Counted from the stretch's first letter, positions 9,107-19,492 are shown. The stretch: DNA of 64,000 nucleotides from an uncultured Pelagibacteraceae bacterium (GCA_902571925.1 CACGDW010000001.1:21483-85482), one strand, 5' to 3'. Numbers and translations: made by a program. Notes: generated by a model from the sequence alone, not told the origin.

Positions 9107-10000
9107 ATGAAAATATTTGACTGTTTTATGTATTTTGATGAAGATCTAATCCTGGATCTTAGATTAAATTACCTCGATCCATTTGTTGATCATTTTGTAA
9201 TTGTAGAGTCTATTTACAATCATAATGGTGAAAGTAGAAAGCCAAAATTTGATATAAAAAAATTTGAAAAATTTAAGGACAAAATAACGTATCTTTTAGT
9301 TGATCGAGAAGGAGAGAATTTTTTAGACATTAACGATAATGATGTTGATGACCAAAAGGCAGGAAAAAAACTTATGAATGCTCTTATAAGAGAAAATTTC
9401 CAAAGGAATTTCATACTCAATGGTTTAATTCAAGCTAATGATGAAGATTGGGTCATTATTTCGGACTTAGACGAAATTCCAAATTTAGACATGAATGATT
9501 TAAAACAATGTAAAAATGAAATTGTTTTTTTTAAACAAACAATGATCTATTATAAATTAAATCTTTTTTTGGAAGACTTTCCATGGATTGGCTCTAAAGC
9601 CTGTAGAAAAAAAAACTTAAAATCACCCCAATGGTTAAGAAATATTAAAGATAGAAATTATCCCTGGTGGAGATTTGATGTTTTTTTTTCCGATACTAAA
9701 TATTCCAATATAAAAATTTTTAAAAATGGTGGGTGGCATTTTTCTTATATTAAAAGTCCTGAGGACATAGAAAAAAAATTAAAATCTTATTTGCATCATG
9801 TTGAGTATGAGTTAAACCCACTTGGTAAAGAAAAAATTTCTGAATTAATTAATCAAAAGAAAGCTGTTTATAATTTAAGGGTAGACTCTCGATTGAATAA
9901 ATTTAATGAAGGAGATGAATTAAAGAAATTAGATCTTAATCTTTTACCAAAATATGTTAGAGATAATATGAATATATTTAAGGATTGGATAGAAAAATGA
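9107..10000 (+). CDS. Glycosyltransferase family 17 protein
   Basis: KIFDCFMYFDEDLILDLRLNYLDPFVDHFVIVESIYNHNGESRKPKF and DWVIISDLDEIPN (DxD-like) match the GT17 (MGAT3-like) pattern. Confidence 0.82.
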   Translation: MKIFDCFMYFDEDLILDLRLNYLDPFVDHFVIVESIYNHNGESRKPKFDIKKFEKFKDKITYLLVDREGENFLDINDNDVDDQKAGKKLMNALIRENFQRNFILNGLIQANDEDWVIISDLDEIPNLDMNDLKQCKNEIVFFKQTMIYYKLNLFLEDFPWIGSKACRKKNLKSPQWLRNIKDRNYPWWRFDVFFSDTKYSNIKIFKNGGWHFSYIKSPEDIEKKLKSYLHHVEYELNPLGKEKISELINQKKAVYNLRVDSRLNKFNEGDELKKLDLNLLPKYVRDNMNIFKDWIEK

Positions 10001-10290
10001 GTAAAGGTTATATTGTATGTGTTTATGAAATAATAAATGACGATAATACATTAAAAGAATATGCAGTAAAAGCAAAAGTTGCTGTTGAAAAATATAGTGG
10101 GAAATTTTTAGTAAGAGGTGGAAAAAAAATTGTTACTGAAGGTAAAAATTTTGTTAGAACTGTTGTAATAGAATTTAATTCATTTGATGTGGCTAAAGAA
10201 TTTTTTTATTCCTCTGAATATCAAGCGGCTCACGAATTATTAAAAGATAAAAAAGTAGTGAGAAATCATCAAATAATAGAAGGAAGCTAA
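9997..10290 (+). CDS. DUF1330 domain protein
   Basis: MSKGYIVCVYEIINDDNTLKEYAVKAKVAVEKYSGKFLVRGGK...VVIEFNSFDVAKEFFYSSEYQAA. Start 9997 (ATGA overlap with the upstream stop) preferred to 9985. Confidence 0.85.
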   Translation: MSKGYIVCVYEIINDDNTLKEYAVKAKVAVEKYSGKFLVRGGKKIVTEGKNFVRTVVIEFNSFDVAKEFFYSSEYQAAHELLKDKKVVRNHQIIEGS

Positions 10291-10922
10291 TATTGAATTG
10301 GTTCTGGATCAATACTTCTCCAAAGATACCAAGTAGCAACTGAACAATAAGGTGTAAACTTTTTTTGTAAAAGTTTAATAAATTTTTCAGGGGGTAAATA
10401 TTTTTTTTTATAATTTTTTGATATAGCTCTTAAAAGCCCTATATCTTGGACAGGCCAAATATTAGACCTATTATATGTAAATAATAAAATCATTTCAGCA
10501 GACCATCTTCCGATTTGTTTTAAACTAGATAAATAAATAATTGCTTCTTCATCACCCATTTTATTAATCAATCTTGGATTAAAAGATCTATCTATCATCT
10601 GTTTTGCTAAATTTTTTATTCCTGAAATTTTCTGTCTACTAAGTCCACAGCTCTTTAGTTGAATTTTAGATAATTTTGAAACTATTTTAGGATTAATCTT
10701 ATTTTTACACTTTCTTTTGAATTTAATAAAAACTGAGTTAGCAGCAGCGACACTTATCTGTTGTCCTATAATACTTTTACATAATGAAAAAAAGATATCT
10801 TTGCGTGAAGTTAATGTTGTTTCTGATGGACTTTTATAACTTTTGATTAGATTGGACATCGTCTTATCTTTTTTTGAGAGATATTTTTTAGCCTTGTTCC
10901 AATATTTCGGGGATTTAGTCAT
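10287..10922 (-). CDS. DNA-3-methyladenine glycosylase II (AlkA-like, HhH-GPD superfamily)
   Basis: FFSLCKSIIGQQISVAAANSVFIKF, LKQIGRWSAEMILLFTYNRSNIWPVQDIGLLRAI. Confidence 0.88.
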   Translation of the reverse strand: MTKSPKYWNKAKKYLSKKDKTMSNLIKSYKSPSETTLTSRKDIFFSLCKSIIGQQISVAAANSVFIKFKRKCKNKINPKIVSKLSKIQLKSCGLSRQKISGIKNLAKQMIDRSFNPRLINKMGDEEAIIYLSSLKQIGRWSAEMILLFTYNRSNIWPVQDIGLLRAISKNYKKKYLPPEKFIKLLQKKFTPYCSVATWYLWRSIDPEPIQY

Positions 10923-11799
10923 TTATAGTCTCTGAAGAAATAATTTTTTTTTTATAAATTTCTCTTCTAAAAATTATTAATGTTGAAATAATAACCAAAA
11001 AAGCTCCCATCAATGTTTTAATTGTAGGAACCTCACCCCAGATAAGATAGCCAAAAAATATGGCAAAAACCAAAGCTAAATACTTTAGAGGTGTAACAAG
11101 AGAAACTTCTGAATATTTATATGATTGACTGAGCCATAAATTAGCAACACCTCCAAAGATACCTACTAAAGATAATAATATAAAATGATTAAAACTGGGC
11201 ATCACCCAGCCCTGAGGAATTGTAAATAAACTCAGTAATGTTATAGACAAAGAAAAGTAAAAAGAAATTAACCACACTGGTTCAGTTGAAGAAAGTTGTC
11301 TAATGGTTATTGCCACATATGAAAGTCCTAAACAAAATATTATTGGAAAAATATAATAGATATTAAGTTCAGTTATTCCTGGTTCTGTTATAACTAAAAT
11401 ACCTATGAAACCTATAACTACTGCTAACCATCTAAAAATTCCAACTTTTTCGCTCAAAAAAAATATTGATAAAATTGTTGCAAATATTGGAGACGCAAAA
11501 GAAATACTGACAACTGTAGCCAAAGGTAGTTCTCTTAAAGCAATAAAAATTGAAACTAGAGCAATTAAACCTGATAAACATCTCAATAAATGAAGTCCTG
11601 CTCTTTTAGTTTGATAAAAATTATGCAATCTTTCTCTTGGAATAATAAAAAAATAAAAAATAATTCCAAAAAAGCCTCTAAAAAACAATACTTGTCCAAT
11701 TGGGTAATCTACAGACCATTTAACTATAATATCCATCAAAGAAAATGCGCAAATGGATATAAACATGTACAAAAAACCTAATTGATTTTTACTGAGCAT
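10915..11799 (-). CDS. EamA/DMT family transporter
   Basis: Ten-TM EamA pattern, for example LRELPLATVVSISFASPIFATILSIFFLSEKVGIFRW. Confidence 0.9.
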   Translation of the reverse strand: MLSKNQLGFLYMFISICAFSLMDIIVKWSVDYPIGQVLFFRGFFGIIFYFFIIPRERLHNFYQTKRAGLHLLRCLSGLIALVSIFIALRELPLATVVSISFASPIFATILSIFFLSEKVGIFRWLAVVIGFIGILVITEPGITELNIYYIFPIIFCLGLSYVAITIRQLSSTEPVWLISFYFSLSITLLSLFTIPQGWVMPSFNHFILLSLVGIFGGVANLWLSQSYKYSEVSLVTPLKYLALVFAIFFGYLIWGEVPTIKTLMGAFLVIISTLIIFRREIYKKKIISSETIND

Positions 11800-11834
11800 A
11801 TGAATAATTTGTAGTTTAATTTAAATCATAATCA

Positions 11835-12278
11835 ATGGAAATAGCAGTTTTAGCATTAGGATGTTTTTGGGGACCAGAAATAAAATTTAGTAAAATTGAT
11901 GGTATTATTAAAACTGAAGTTGGATATTGTGGAGGTAACAGTCCAACCACAACTTATAAGGAAGTTTGCACGGGTAATACAAACCATGCGGAGGTTGTTA
12001 AGCTTGATTTTGATGAAAAGGTTATCTCTTATGAAAAAATCTTAAAAATCTTCTTTCAAATCCACGATCCAACAACTCTTAATTCTCAAGGGCCAGATTT
12101 TGGAACTCAGTACAGAAGTGAAATATTTTATCTAAATGATAATCAAAAAATAATAGCTGAGAAAGTGCTAAATAATATAAACGAGAGATTATCTGGCAAA
12201 GTTGTAACAAAAATTTCTTTATTGAAAAATTACTGTCCTGCTGAAGAATATCATCAAAAATATTTAGATAAAAGATAG
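11835..12278 (+). CDS. msrA: Peptide-methionine (S)-S-oxide reductase MsrA (short form)
   Basis: ALGCFWGPE catalytic motif, GYCGG, VCTGNTNHAEVV, GTQYRSEIFY, PAEEYHQKYL; ends soon after YHQKY. Confidence 0.92.
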   Translation: MEIAVLALGCFWGPEIKFSKIDGIIKTEVGYCGGNSPTTTYKEVCTGNTNHAEVVKLDFDEKVISYEKILKIFFQIHDPTTLNSQGPDFGTQYRSEIFYLNDNQKIIAEKVLNNINERLSGKVVTKISLLKNYCPAEEYHQKYLDKR

Positions 12279-12279
12279 A

Positions 12280-13095
12280 ATGTCATTGGTTGAAACAGAC
12301 TGGTTAGCAAAAAATATTAAGGATGTAAAAATTATTGATTGTTCTTGGCATATGCCTCAAACAAAGAGAGATGGTTTTGTAGAGTATACGAACAAACATA
12401 TACCAAACGCTATCTTTTTTGATCTAGATAATAATTCTAAAAAAAATATCGATTTGCCTCATATGCTCGTTGAAAAAAATGATTGGGAGAAAATTGTATC
12501 AAATATGGGAATAAAAAAAGAAGATAAAATAATCATTTATGATAATTCTGATGTAATAAGTTCCTGTCGTTGTTGGTTTAACTTTATTTATTTTGGACAT
12601 GAACCAAAATTGGTCCATGTTTTAAATGGGGGGCTTAAAAAATGGGTTATAGAAGATAGAGAAATAACAAAAAATCTGCCTGATATTCAAATGTCTAATT
12701 ACATTAGTTCTGAAAAAAAAGAATTTGTAAAAACTAAAAACTTAATCGATCAAAATATTGATATTCAAAATTTTAAAGTTATCGATGCTAGAAGCAAAGA
12801 AAGATTTGAGGGAAAAGTTCCAGAGCCAAGAAAAGGTTTAAAAAGTGGCAGTATAAAAAATTCTTTTTGTATCCCTTTTAATAACTGTTTAAATGAAGAT
12901 AAGACATTTAAAAGTAAAGAGGATCTTAAGCTCATCTTTGAAAATTGTTTAAAAAATATAAATGATAGAAATATAGTTTTTTCATGTGGATCTGGTGTTA
13001 CTGCGTGTGTTTTGGCACTAGCTTATTCTTTAATAAATGATAAATATCACCCTTGTATTTATGATGGCTCTTGGGCTGAATACGGCTTAATTTAA
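12280..13095 (+). CDS. sseA: Thiosulfate / 3-mercaptopyruvate sulfurtransferase (tandem rhodanese)
   Basis: VIDARSKERFEGKVPEPRKGLKSGSIKNS and VFSCGSGVTACVLALAY active-site loop. Confidence 0.9.
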   Translation: MSLVETDWLAKNIKDVKIIDCSWHMPQTKRDGFVEYTNKHIPNAIFFDLDNNSKKNIDLPHMLVEKNDWEKIVSNMGIKKEDKIIIYDNSDVISSCRCWFNFIYFGHEPKLVHVLNGGLKKWVIEDREITKNLPDIQMSNYISSEKKEFVKTKNLIDQNIDIQNFKVIDARSKERFEGKVPEPRKGLKSGSIKNSFCIPFNNCLNEDKTFKSKEDLKLIFENCLKNINDRNIVFSCGSGVTACVLALAYSLINDKYHPCIYDGSWAEYGLI

Positions 13096-13102
13096 ATTTA
13101 AA

Positions 13103-13972
13103 ATGAAAAGATCTACAAAAACTATTTCTATAATATTGGTGTTTTTCTTAATCATAGCAATTGTGATTATTGGAAGAACAATGATCGGAAATCATTTTAA
13201 AAAAAAATTTAGTAAAAGACCCCCTCCAGGAATTATAATTAGCGAGGTTGTAGAAAAACAATTTTCAGAAAAAATAGAAACTTTTGGAACAGCAATTTCG
13301 AAAAAATCTCAAACATTTAAGATAAAAAAAGATGACCTTTTAAAAGACCTAAAGCTAAAAAATTTTGTAAAAAAAGGCGAAATATTAATTGAATTGAAAA
13401 GTGGTAATATAATAGCACCATTCAATGGAGTATTAGGATATACCGGACTTACAGAGGATATTCTTGTTTCAAATAACATAGTCATTATCACAATTGATGA
13501 TAACTCAACTATATATTCTGATATAAAAATACCTGAAAATTATGCATCATACATAAAAAAGGGGCTGCCAGTTGATGTTAAAATAGCTAACTATAAAGAA
13601 AAAATTTTTAAGGGTGAGGTGGACTTTGTTTCAAGTAGAATTAACGCTGATACCAGAAGTTTACTATCAAGAATAAAAGTGAATAATAAAGACTTAGATT
13701 TAATTTCAGGTTCATTATTAGAAGTTAGTGTAAAATTTAACCTTAGAAATTCTTTAAGTGTACCTGATACAAGTGTAATGGTTGAAGGTGATAAATCTTA
13801 TGTTTATAAAATTAATGATGAAAATATTGCAAACAAAACAGAAGTAGAAACAGGTTTAAGAACAGATGAAAATATAGAAATAATTTCTGGTTTAACTCAA
13901 GGCGATATCATTGTGGCGGAAGGTTTAAGGAAAGTTAGACCTCGTGGAAAAATAAAACCCATCAATCAATAA
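13103..13972 (+). CDS. RND efflux periplasmic adaptor (membrane fusion protein)
   Basis: N-terminal TM anchor, short lipoyl/barrel-sandwich segment (IIAPFNGVLGYTGL), C-terminal VYKINDENI...VETGLRTDENIEIISGLTQGDIIVAEGLRKVRPRG; followed directly by the RND pump. Confidence 0.88.
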   Translation: MKRSTKTISIILVFFLIIAIVIIGRTMIGNHFKKKFSKRPPPGIIISEVVEKQFSEKIETFGTAISKKSQTFKIKKDDLLKDLKLKNFVKKGEILIELKSGNIIAPFNGVLGYTGLTEDILVSNNIVIITIDDNSTIYSDIKIPENYASYIKKGLPVDVKIANYKEKIFKGEVDFVSSRINADTRSLLSRIKVNNKDLDLISGSLLEVSVKFNLRNSLSVPDTSVMVEGDKSYVYKINDENIANKTEVETGLRTDENIEIISGLTQGDIIVAEGLRKVRPRGKIKPINQ

Positions 13973-16900
13973 ATGAATATTACAGAATTAAGTATAAAAA
14001 GACCAACTGTCTCTTGGGTTATGTCTCTTATTTTAATTGTTTTTGGCTTATTCGTGTTTTGGAAATTGCCAGTAAGAGAGTTGCCAAATGGTATACAGCC
14101 TCCAGTCGTACAGATTCAAGTAGATTATAAATCCGCTGCGGCTTCAATAGTAGATCAAGAAGTAACTCAGGTTGTTGAAGATGTTATTGGAGGAGCCGAA
14201 GGTATAAAAAATATCGATTCTAAATCTGAAAATGGAAGAAGTACAATCAATGTAGAGTTTGATACTAGTATAGATTTAGATAATGCGGCCAACGACATTA
14301 GAGAAAGAGTTGCTAGAATTGTCGATAATTTACCCGCCGAGTCTGATGCTCCACAAATACTCAAAAGAGCAGCTGGTTTTACTACAACTATGTGGTTATC
14401 TTTATCCTCTTCAACTTGGAGTGATCTTGAGCTAGGAGATTACGCAGAAAGATATTTGGTTGATCAATTTTCTAGTGTTAAAAATGTTGGTAGGATCAGA
14501 GTTGGAGGGTTAAGAGAATTAAGTATCAGAGTTTGGATTGATCCTATTAGGCTTGCTGCTAATAATTTGACAATCAAAGAGGTTGAGACTGCGATGAGGG
14601 CAGAAAATATTAGTCTTCCAGCTGGAACTCTTGAAGCAGACAACATTGATTTAACACTTAATTTAGATAAATCATATAATGACATTAATTCTATCAAATT
14701 ACTCCCAATTAAAAAAAACGGTAATAAAGTTATTTTATTATCTGATGTTGCAAATATAGAATTTGGTCCAGTTTCAGAAAAAACCCTATTTAAAGCCCAA
14801 ACTAAAGATCAAATAAATTTAAAAACTGTTGGAATAGGTATCTATGCAAGAAGTGGTGCATCAACAGTTGAGCTCTCAGATGATATCAAGAAAAAGATTG
14901 TTCAAGTCAAGAAATCATTGCCTGATGAATTGGATTTAAGAGTTTCATTTAATCGAGCAAACTATGTGGAGGCAGCTATTCACGAAGTATATAAAACTCT
15001 AGTAATAGCTTTTATTTTAGTTGTATTAATAATTTACCTGTTTTTAGGAAATTTAAAGGCAGTTATAGTACCTGCAATAGCACTCCCTGTTAGTCTTATA
15101 GCATCCTTTTTAGGTTTATACATATTTGGGCTATCAATAAATATTTTTGTCCTTTTAAGCTTTATTTTAGCTATAGGAATAATCACAGACGACTCTGTCA
15201 TAATGACAGATGCAATATATAGACGAATAGAAAATGGTGAGTCACCATTGGTTGCTGCGTACAAGGGTTCTAAGCAAATCTCTTTCGCTATCATAGCAAC
15301 AACGTTAATTTTAGTAGCTGTTTTTCTGCCCTTAATTTTTATTGAGGGAATTTCTGGAACTTTGTTTAAAGAAACAGCAATTGCTTTGTCTTTTTCAATT
15401 GTTGTATCTTCTTTTGTAGCATTAACATTATCTCCAATGCTTGCTAGTAAATTTTTATATAAAAACACAACAAAAAAGAAATTTGTACAAAAGTTTGAAA
15501 AAATCTTTTTGGGTTTTGCTAATTTTTATAAAGAAACTTTAGATATAATTATTAATAGAACAAAAACTGTAAGCACTTTTATTGTATTAATAGTTGTAGC
15601 GTCAGTATTATTATTTAGTTTCTCAAAAAAAGAATTGTTACCCATGGAAGATCGTGGGGCATATTTGATTATCGGTTCAACTGATGAGGGAAGTTCTTTT
15701 GAATATACTCAAGAACAAGCCCAGAAAGTGGAGGCAAGACTGATTCCTCTTCTTCAAGCTGAGGATAGTCCATATGCAAGATTTATTATGAGGGTACCTG
15801 GCTTTGGTAATTCAGCAAATTCATATAATAGTTTTATAATTATTGCTTTACTAGATGACTGGAAAAACCGAAAAAAGGGACAACAAATTGTTTTGAGAGA
15901 AGCTATTGGAAAAATAGTAACTCTACCACAAGCATTGGCTTTCCCTATCTCTCCGCAATCAATAAGAGTTTCAAATTATAATAAACCTTTACAGATGGTT
16001 ATTTATGGAAACACTTACGAAGAACTAGAGGAAAAACAAAAAAGTGTTATTCGAAAGATGAGAACAAATAAAAATCTCTCTAGAATTGAGTCCGACTACA
16101 ACAGAAATAAACCAGAGATAAAATTGATGATTAACAAGAATAAAGCTAAAGATTTAGGTGTTTCAACAAAATCGATAGGTGAAACACTTGAAACTCTTTA
16201 TGGAGGAAAAAAAATAACAACCTTTAATAAACTAGGTAAAGAATATCCTATTATTGTTCAACAATATTTATCTGACAGAAGAAACAAAGAGGGTGTTTCT
16301 AAAATATTCGTTCGTTCAGAAACAAATGAAAAACTAATTTCTTTAGCAAATCTAGTTAGTTTTAAGGAAGAAGGCTCAGCAAAAAAACTTGCAAGATATA
16401 ATAGGCAGAGAGCAGTAACGATATCAGCAAATATTAACGAAGGTTATACTTTAACACAGGCAATGAGTTTTTTAGAGGATGTGATGGCTGATATTGCTCC
16501 TGAAAATCAAATTACTTGGAAAGGAAAATCTGAGGAAATTAAAGAAACTAGTAATGAATTATTCATAATTTTTGCGTTAGCACTACTTACTGCATATTTA
16601 GTAATGGCAGCCACATTTAATTCTTTCATTCATCCATTTATAATTATTTTAACTGTACCATTAGCTATTTTTGGTGGGTTAATATTTATTCTATTTCTAA
16701 ATAGTTCAGTAAATATTTTTTCTCAAATCGCTTTAATCATATTAATAGGTATTTCTACAAAAAATAGTATTTTGATTGTTGACTATGCAAATCGAATTAG
16801 AACTATGGGGAAAGATATAAGAGTAGCTGTTAAAGAAGCATGTTCAGCAAGATTTAGACCAATTATTATGACCTCACTGAGCACTATGATTGCTATGGTA

Positions 16901-17101
16901 CCTCTTGTAATTGGCAATTTTGGTCCTGGTGCAGGTGAGGGATCAAGACTAGCTGTAGGTTCAACTATTTTAGGTGGAATGATAATATCAACTTTTTTTA
17001 CCTTGTATATTACTCCATCGATGTATTTTGCATTAGCAAAAAATACAAAAAGAATTGATGTAGTAGATTTAGAGTTAAAAAAAGAGTTATCTAAAAAATA
17101 A
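13973..17101 (+). CDS. RND family efflux transporter permease (AcrB-like)
   Basis: 1042 aa; IKRPTVSWVMSLILIVFGL, ITDDSVIMTDAIYRRIENG, GISTKNSILIVDYAN. Confidence 0.95.
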   Translation: MNITELSIKRPTVSWVMSLILIVFGLFVFWKLPVRELPNGIQPPVVQIQVDYKSAAASIVDQEVTQVVEDVIGGAEGIKNIDSKSENGRSTINVEFDTSIDLDNAANDIRERVARIVDNLPAESDAPQILKRAAGFTTTMWLSLSSSTWSDLELGDYAERYLVDQFSSVKNVGRIRVGGLRELSIRVWIDPIRLAANNLTIKEVETAMRAENISLPAGTLEADNIDLTLNLDKSYNDINSIKLLPIKKNGNKVILLSDVANIEFGPVSEKTLFKAQTKDQINLKTVGIGIYARSGASTVELSDDIKKKIVQVKKSLPDELDLRVSFNRANYVEAAIHEVYKTLVIAFILVVLIIYLFLGNLKAVIVPAIALPVSLIASFLGLYIFGLSINIFVLLSFILAIGIITDDSVIMTDAIYRRIENGESPLVAAYKGSKQISFAIIATTLILVAVFLPLIFIEGISGTLFKETAIALSFSIVVSSFVALTLSPMLASKFLYKNTTKKKFVQKFEKIFLGFANFYKETLDIIINRTKTVSTFIVLIVVASVLLFSFSKKELLPMEDRGAYLIIGSTDEGSSFEYTQEQAQKVEARLIPLLQAEDSPYARFIMRVPGFGNSANSYNSFIIIALLDDWKNRKKGQQIVLREAIGKIVTLPQALAFPISPQSIRVSNYNKPLQMVIYGNTYEELEEKQKSVIRKMRTNKNLSRIESDYNRNKPEIKLMINKNKAKDLGVSTKSIGETLETLYGGKKITTFNKLGKEYPIIVQQYLSDRRNKEGVSKIFVRSETNEKLISLANLVSFKEEGSAKKLARYNRQRAVTISANINEGYTLTQAMSFLEDVMADIAPENQITWKGKSEEIKETSNELFIIFALALLTAYLVMAATFNSFIHPFIIILTVPLAIFGGLIFILFLNSSVNIFSQIALIILIGISTKNSILIVDYANRIRTMGKDIRVAVKEACSARFRPIIMTSLSTMIAMVPLVIGNFGPGAGEGSRLAVGSTILGGMIISTFFTLYITPSMYFALAKNTKRIDVVDLELKKELSKK

Positions 17102-17690
17102 TGTATTTATTTTTGTTCAGTGAATTTCTACATTTTGATAATTGTTTTTTATAGATATTAGATTGTTTTTGAACTTTCTTTGCCAAGCTTATTACTTTTT
17201 TATTTTTTTTATAATACTTATAATTTCCCCAGCCCTCATGATAGGCGAGATATTGTTTGAAAGCATCTTTCTTTGAAACTTTGAGAATAGACTCAGTTTT
17301 ATTTGTATACCACCCAATAAAGTCAACGCTATCTTTAAATCTAACTCTTGTTGCAAGTTTGTTTCCAGTTTCTTTTTTATATTGCTCCCAAGTACCTTTA
17401 ACAGCTTGAGAATAACCAAATGAGCTCGAAGGTCTTTTAAAAGGGATCACCTTAAAAATTTTTTGTCTTGGAGGTTTTGCTAACCAATCAAAGTCGGACT
17501 CCATCTTTATTATTGCTAGTTGAACATAAATGGGTGTACCCCACTTTTGTTCAACCTTTTTAGTATGTTTATACCAAAGATATCTTTCATCAAATATTGA
17601 ACAACTATTAGCAGTATTAACTGGAATTGAGGAACATCCAGTCAGTAAAAAAAAAATTAAAATATAAAATTTATTTTTTAGAAACTCCAT
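17091..17690 (-). CDS. Lipoprotein with transglycosylase SLT-like domain
   Basis: Lipobox FFLLTGCSS; QLAIIKMESDFDWLAKPPR...SSSFGYSQAVKGTWEQYKKETG with a plausible catalytic Glu. Confidence 0.7.
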   Translation of the reverse strand: MEFLKNKFYILIFFLLTGCSSIPVNTANSCSIFDERYLWYKHTKKVEQKWGTPIYVQLAIIKMESDFDWLAKPPRQKIFKVIPFKRPSSSFGYSQAVKGTWEQYKKETGNKLATRVRFKDSVDFIGWYTNKTESILKVSKKDAFKQYLAYHEGWGNYKYYKKNKKVISLAKKVQKQSNIYKKQLSKCRNSLNKNKYIIF

Positions 17691-18066
17691 ATTTATTTAT
17701 AAGTTTCCTTACAAAAATTACAACAATCACTCCTAAAAAATTTCCAAATAAATCTGATAATTGAAAACTTCTTTCAGGTATAAATAAATGAAAAATCTCA
17801 AGAATTAACGATAATAAAACTAAATAAATAATTAAATTTTTGATTTGATTTTGGTTTTTAAAACTGAGAAAACCAATAGCTGAAATTAGAATAAATACAT
17901 AAAAGTGATTCGATGATATTATAAAATCAGGTGTTATTTGAGGTTGTATCTTTTTATTACCATAAATAAACCATCCAACTAAACTACCTGGAAAAAGATA
18001 TAAAGTTATTAAAAAAATGTTTAAAGAATAAAAGATTATTCTATAATTGGAAAAAAATTTTATCAT
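17671..18066 (-). CDS. VanZ-like family membrane protein
   Basis: Four hydrophobic segments and LEIFHLFIPERSFQLSDLFGNFLGVIVV. Confidence 0.68.
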   Translation of the reverse strand: MIKFFSNYRIIFYSLNIFLITLYLFPGSLVGWFIYGNKKIQPQITPDFIISSNHFYVFILISAIGFLSFKNQNQIKNLIIYLVLLSLILEIFHLFIPERSFQLSDLFGNFLGVIVVIFVRKLINKYGVSKK

Positions 18067-18111
18067 TTAATTATATAGTTTTATTTATAAATATATCTTA
18101 GAAATAATAAT

Positions 18112-18825
18112 ATGAGTATTTTAGTTTTAGTAAGACACGGTCAAAGTACCTGGAATCTTGAAAAAAAATTTACTGGGTGGGTTGATGTCGATCTTACAGA
18201 AAATGGAAAATCAGAGGCAGAAAAGGCAGGCATTTTGATTAAAAATAGAGATATCGAAATAAATTTTTATTATTCTTCCCTACAATTACGAGCAAACAAC
18301 ACTCTTAAGATAATACAGAAAGTTTTGAATGAAAAAAAAAGTTTTACTAGAGCCTGGCAACTTAATGAGAGACATTATGGGGCGTTAACAGGATTAAATA
18401 AACTTGAAATGAGTAAAAAAATTGGCGAAGATAAAGTACATGAGTTTAGAAGATCCTGGAATGTCCGGCCAGAGGTTTTAAATAGAGGTAGTAAATTTCA
18501 CCCCCTAAATATTGATGCTTATAAAGATATACCTAGAGAATCGATTCCTGACACAGAGTCTCTTAAAGATACTTATGATAGAGTGATTAAGTATTATGAA
18601 GAAGAAATTAGAGATAAATTAAAAAACAATAATATTTTAATTTCTGCTCATGGGAACTCAATTAGAGCATTATGTAAAAATTTATTTAATTTAGATGATG
18701 TTCAAATCTCTAAATTGGAGATCCCTACAGGAAACCCTCTTATTATTGAATTTAATTCACAGAATAAGATAATTCTTTGTGAATACCTCGATAGAGAAAG
18801 GGCTAAAGATCTTGTAGTTTTTTAA
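18112..18825 (+). CDS. gpmA: 2,3-bisphosphoglycerate-dependent phosphoglycerate mutase
   Basis: VLVRHGQSTWNLEKKFTGWVDVDLTENG, LNERHYGALTGLNK, ILISAHGNSIRAL. Confidence 0.95.
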   Translation: MSILVLVRHGQSTWNLEKKFTGWVDVDLTENGKSEAEKAGILIKNRDIEINFYYSSLQLRANNTLKIIQKVLNEKKSFTRAWQLNERHYGALTGLNKLEMSKKIGEDKVHEFRRSWNVRPEVLNRGSKFHPLNIDAYKDIPRESIPDTESLKDTYDRVIKYYEEEIRDKLKNNNILISAHGNSIRALCKNLFNLDDVQISKLEIPTGNPLIIEFNSQNKIILCEYLDRERAKDLVVF

Positions 18826-19492
18826 AAGTTTCAAAATTTGTAAGATGGTAAAACTTATTAGAACTTTCAAAACCGTATAGTTCGTTTTTATCTAAAAGTT
18901 CGTTCCAAACTTTAGTAATAGAAAAAGTATTGATATTGTATTTATTAAATATGTTTCTATTTAAAATTTGACAACCGATATATATAAAATTTTTATTATC
19001 ATCTTTTTTTAACAAATTGTCTTTAATACTAAAATCTCCTTTAAGATTTTTATCAAAACTTCGTGCTTTATTTGCCATTAAAAGAATACAATTTATTTTT
19101 TTCAAAAAATAGAAGTTCTGCATTTTATTAATCTCATTTACATATTCCTCATTCCATAAAGTATCTGGATTTAAAACTAAAAAATCATTTTCTTTAGAAT
19201 TATTAATCATATTTAAAATTCCACCTCCCGTATCTAAAATCATTTCTCCATCACGTATGATTTGAATATCAATTGAAAAATTTTTTTTTTTAATAAATTC
19301 AAAAATTTGTTTACTTAAATGAAATGTATTTAAAAAGACTTTTTTAACACCTAACTTAATTAGCATATTTATACAATTCTCTAGCATTGTTACATTGTTC
19401 AATTCCAAAAGTGGCTTTGGTGTTGTTAATGTTAATGGGTTCAATCTTTTACCAAGTCCCGCACATAATATTAAAGCTGTATTAATTTTCAT
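18803..19492 (-). CDS. murU: Sugar nucleotidyltransferase, probably N-acetylmuramate-1-phosphate uridylyltransferase (MurU-like)
   Basis: LILCAGLGKRLNPLTLTTPKPLLELNN nucleotidyltransferase signature; adjacent to AmgK-like kinase and tsaE, as in other alphaproteobacteria. Confidence 0.78.
   Translation of the reverse strand: MKINTALILCAGLGKRLNPLTLTTPKPLLELNNVTMLENCINMLIKLGVKKVFLNTFHLSKQIFEFIKKKNFSIDIQIIRDGEMILDTGGGILNMINNSKENDFLVLNPDTLWNEEYVNEINKMQNFYFLKKINCILLMANKARSFDKNLKGDFSIKDNLLKKDDNKNFIYIGCQILNRNIFNKYNINTFSITKVWNELLDKNELYGFESSNKFYHLTNFETFKKLQDL

Noticed and set aside
15034-15468. 144-aa ORF antisense to the RND pump
   Set aside because: Shadow of conserved transmembrane coding sequence; no recognisable domain.
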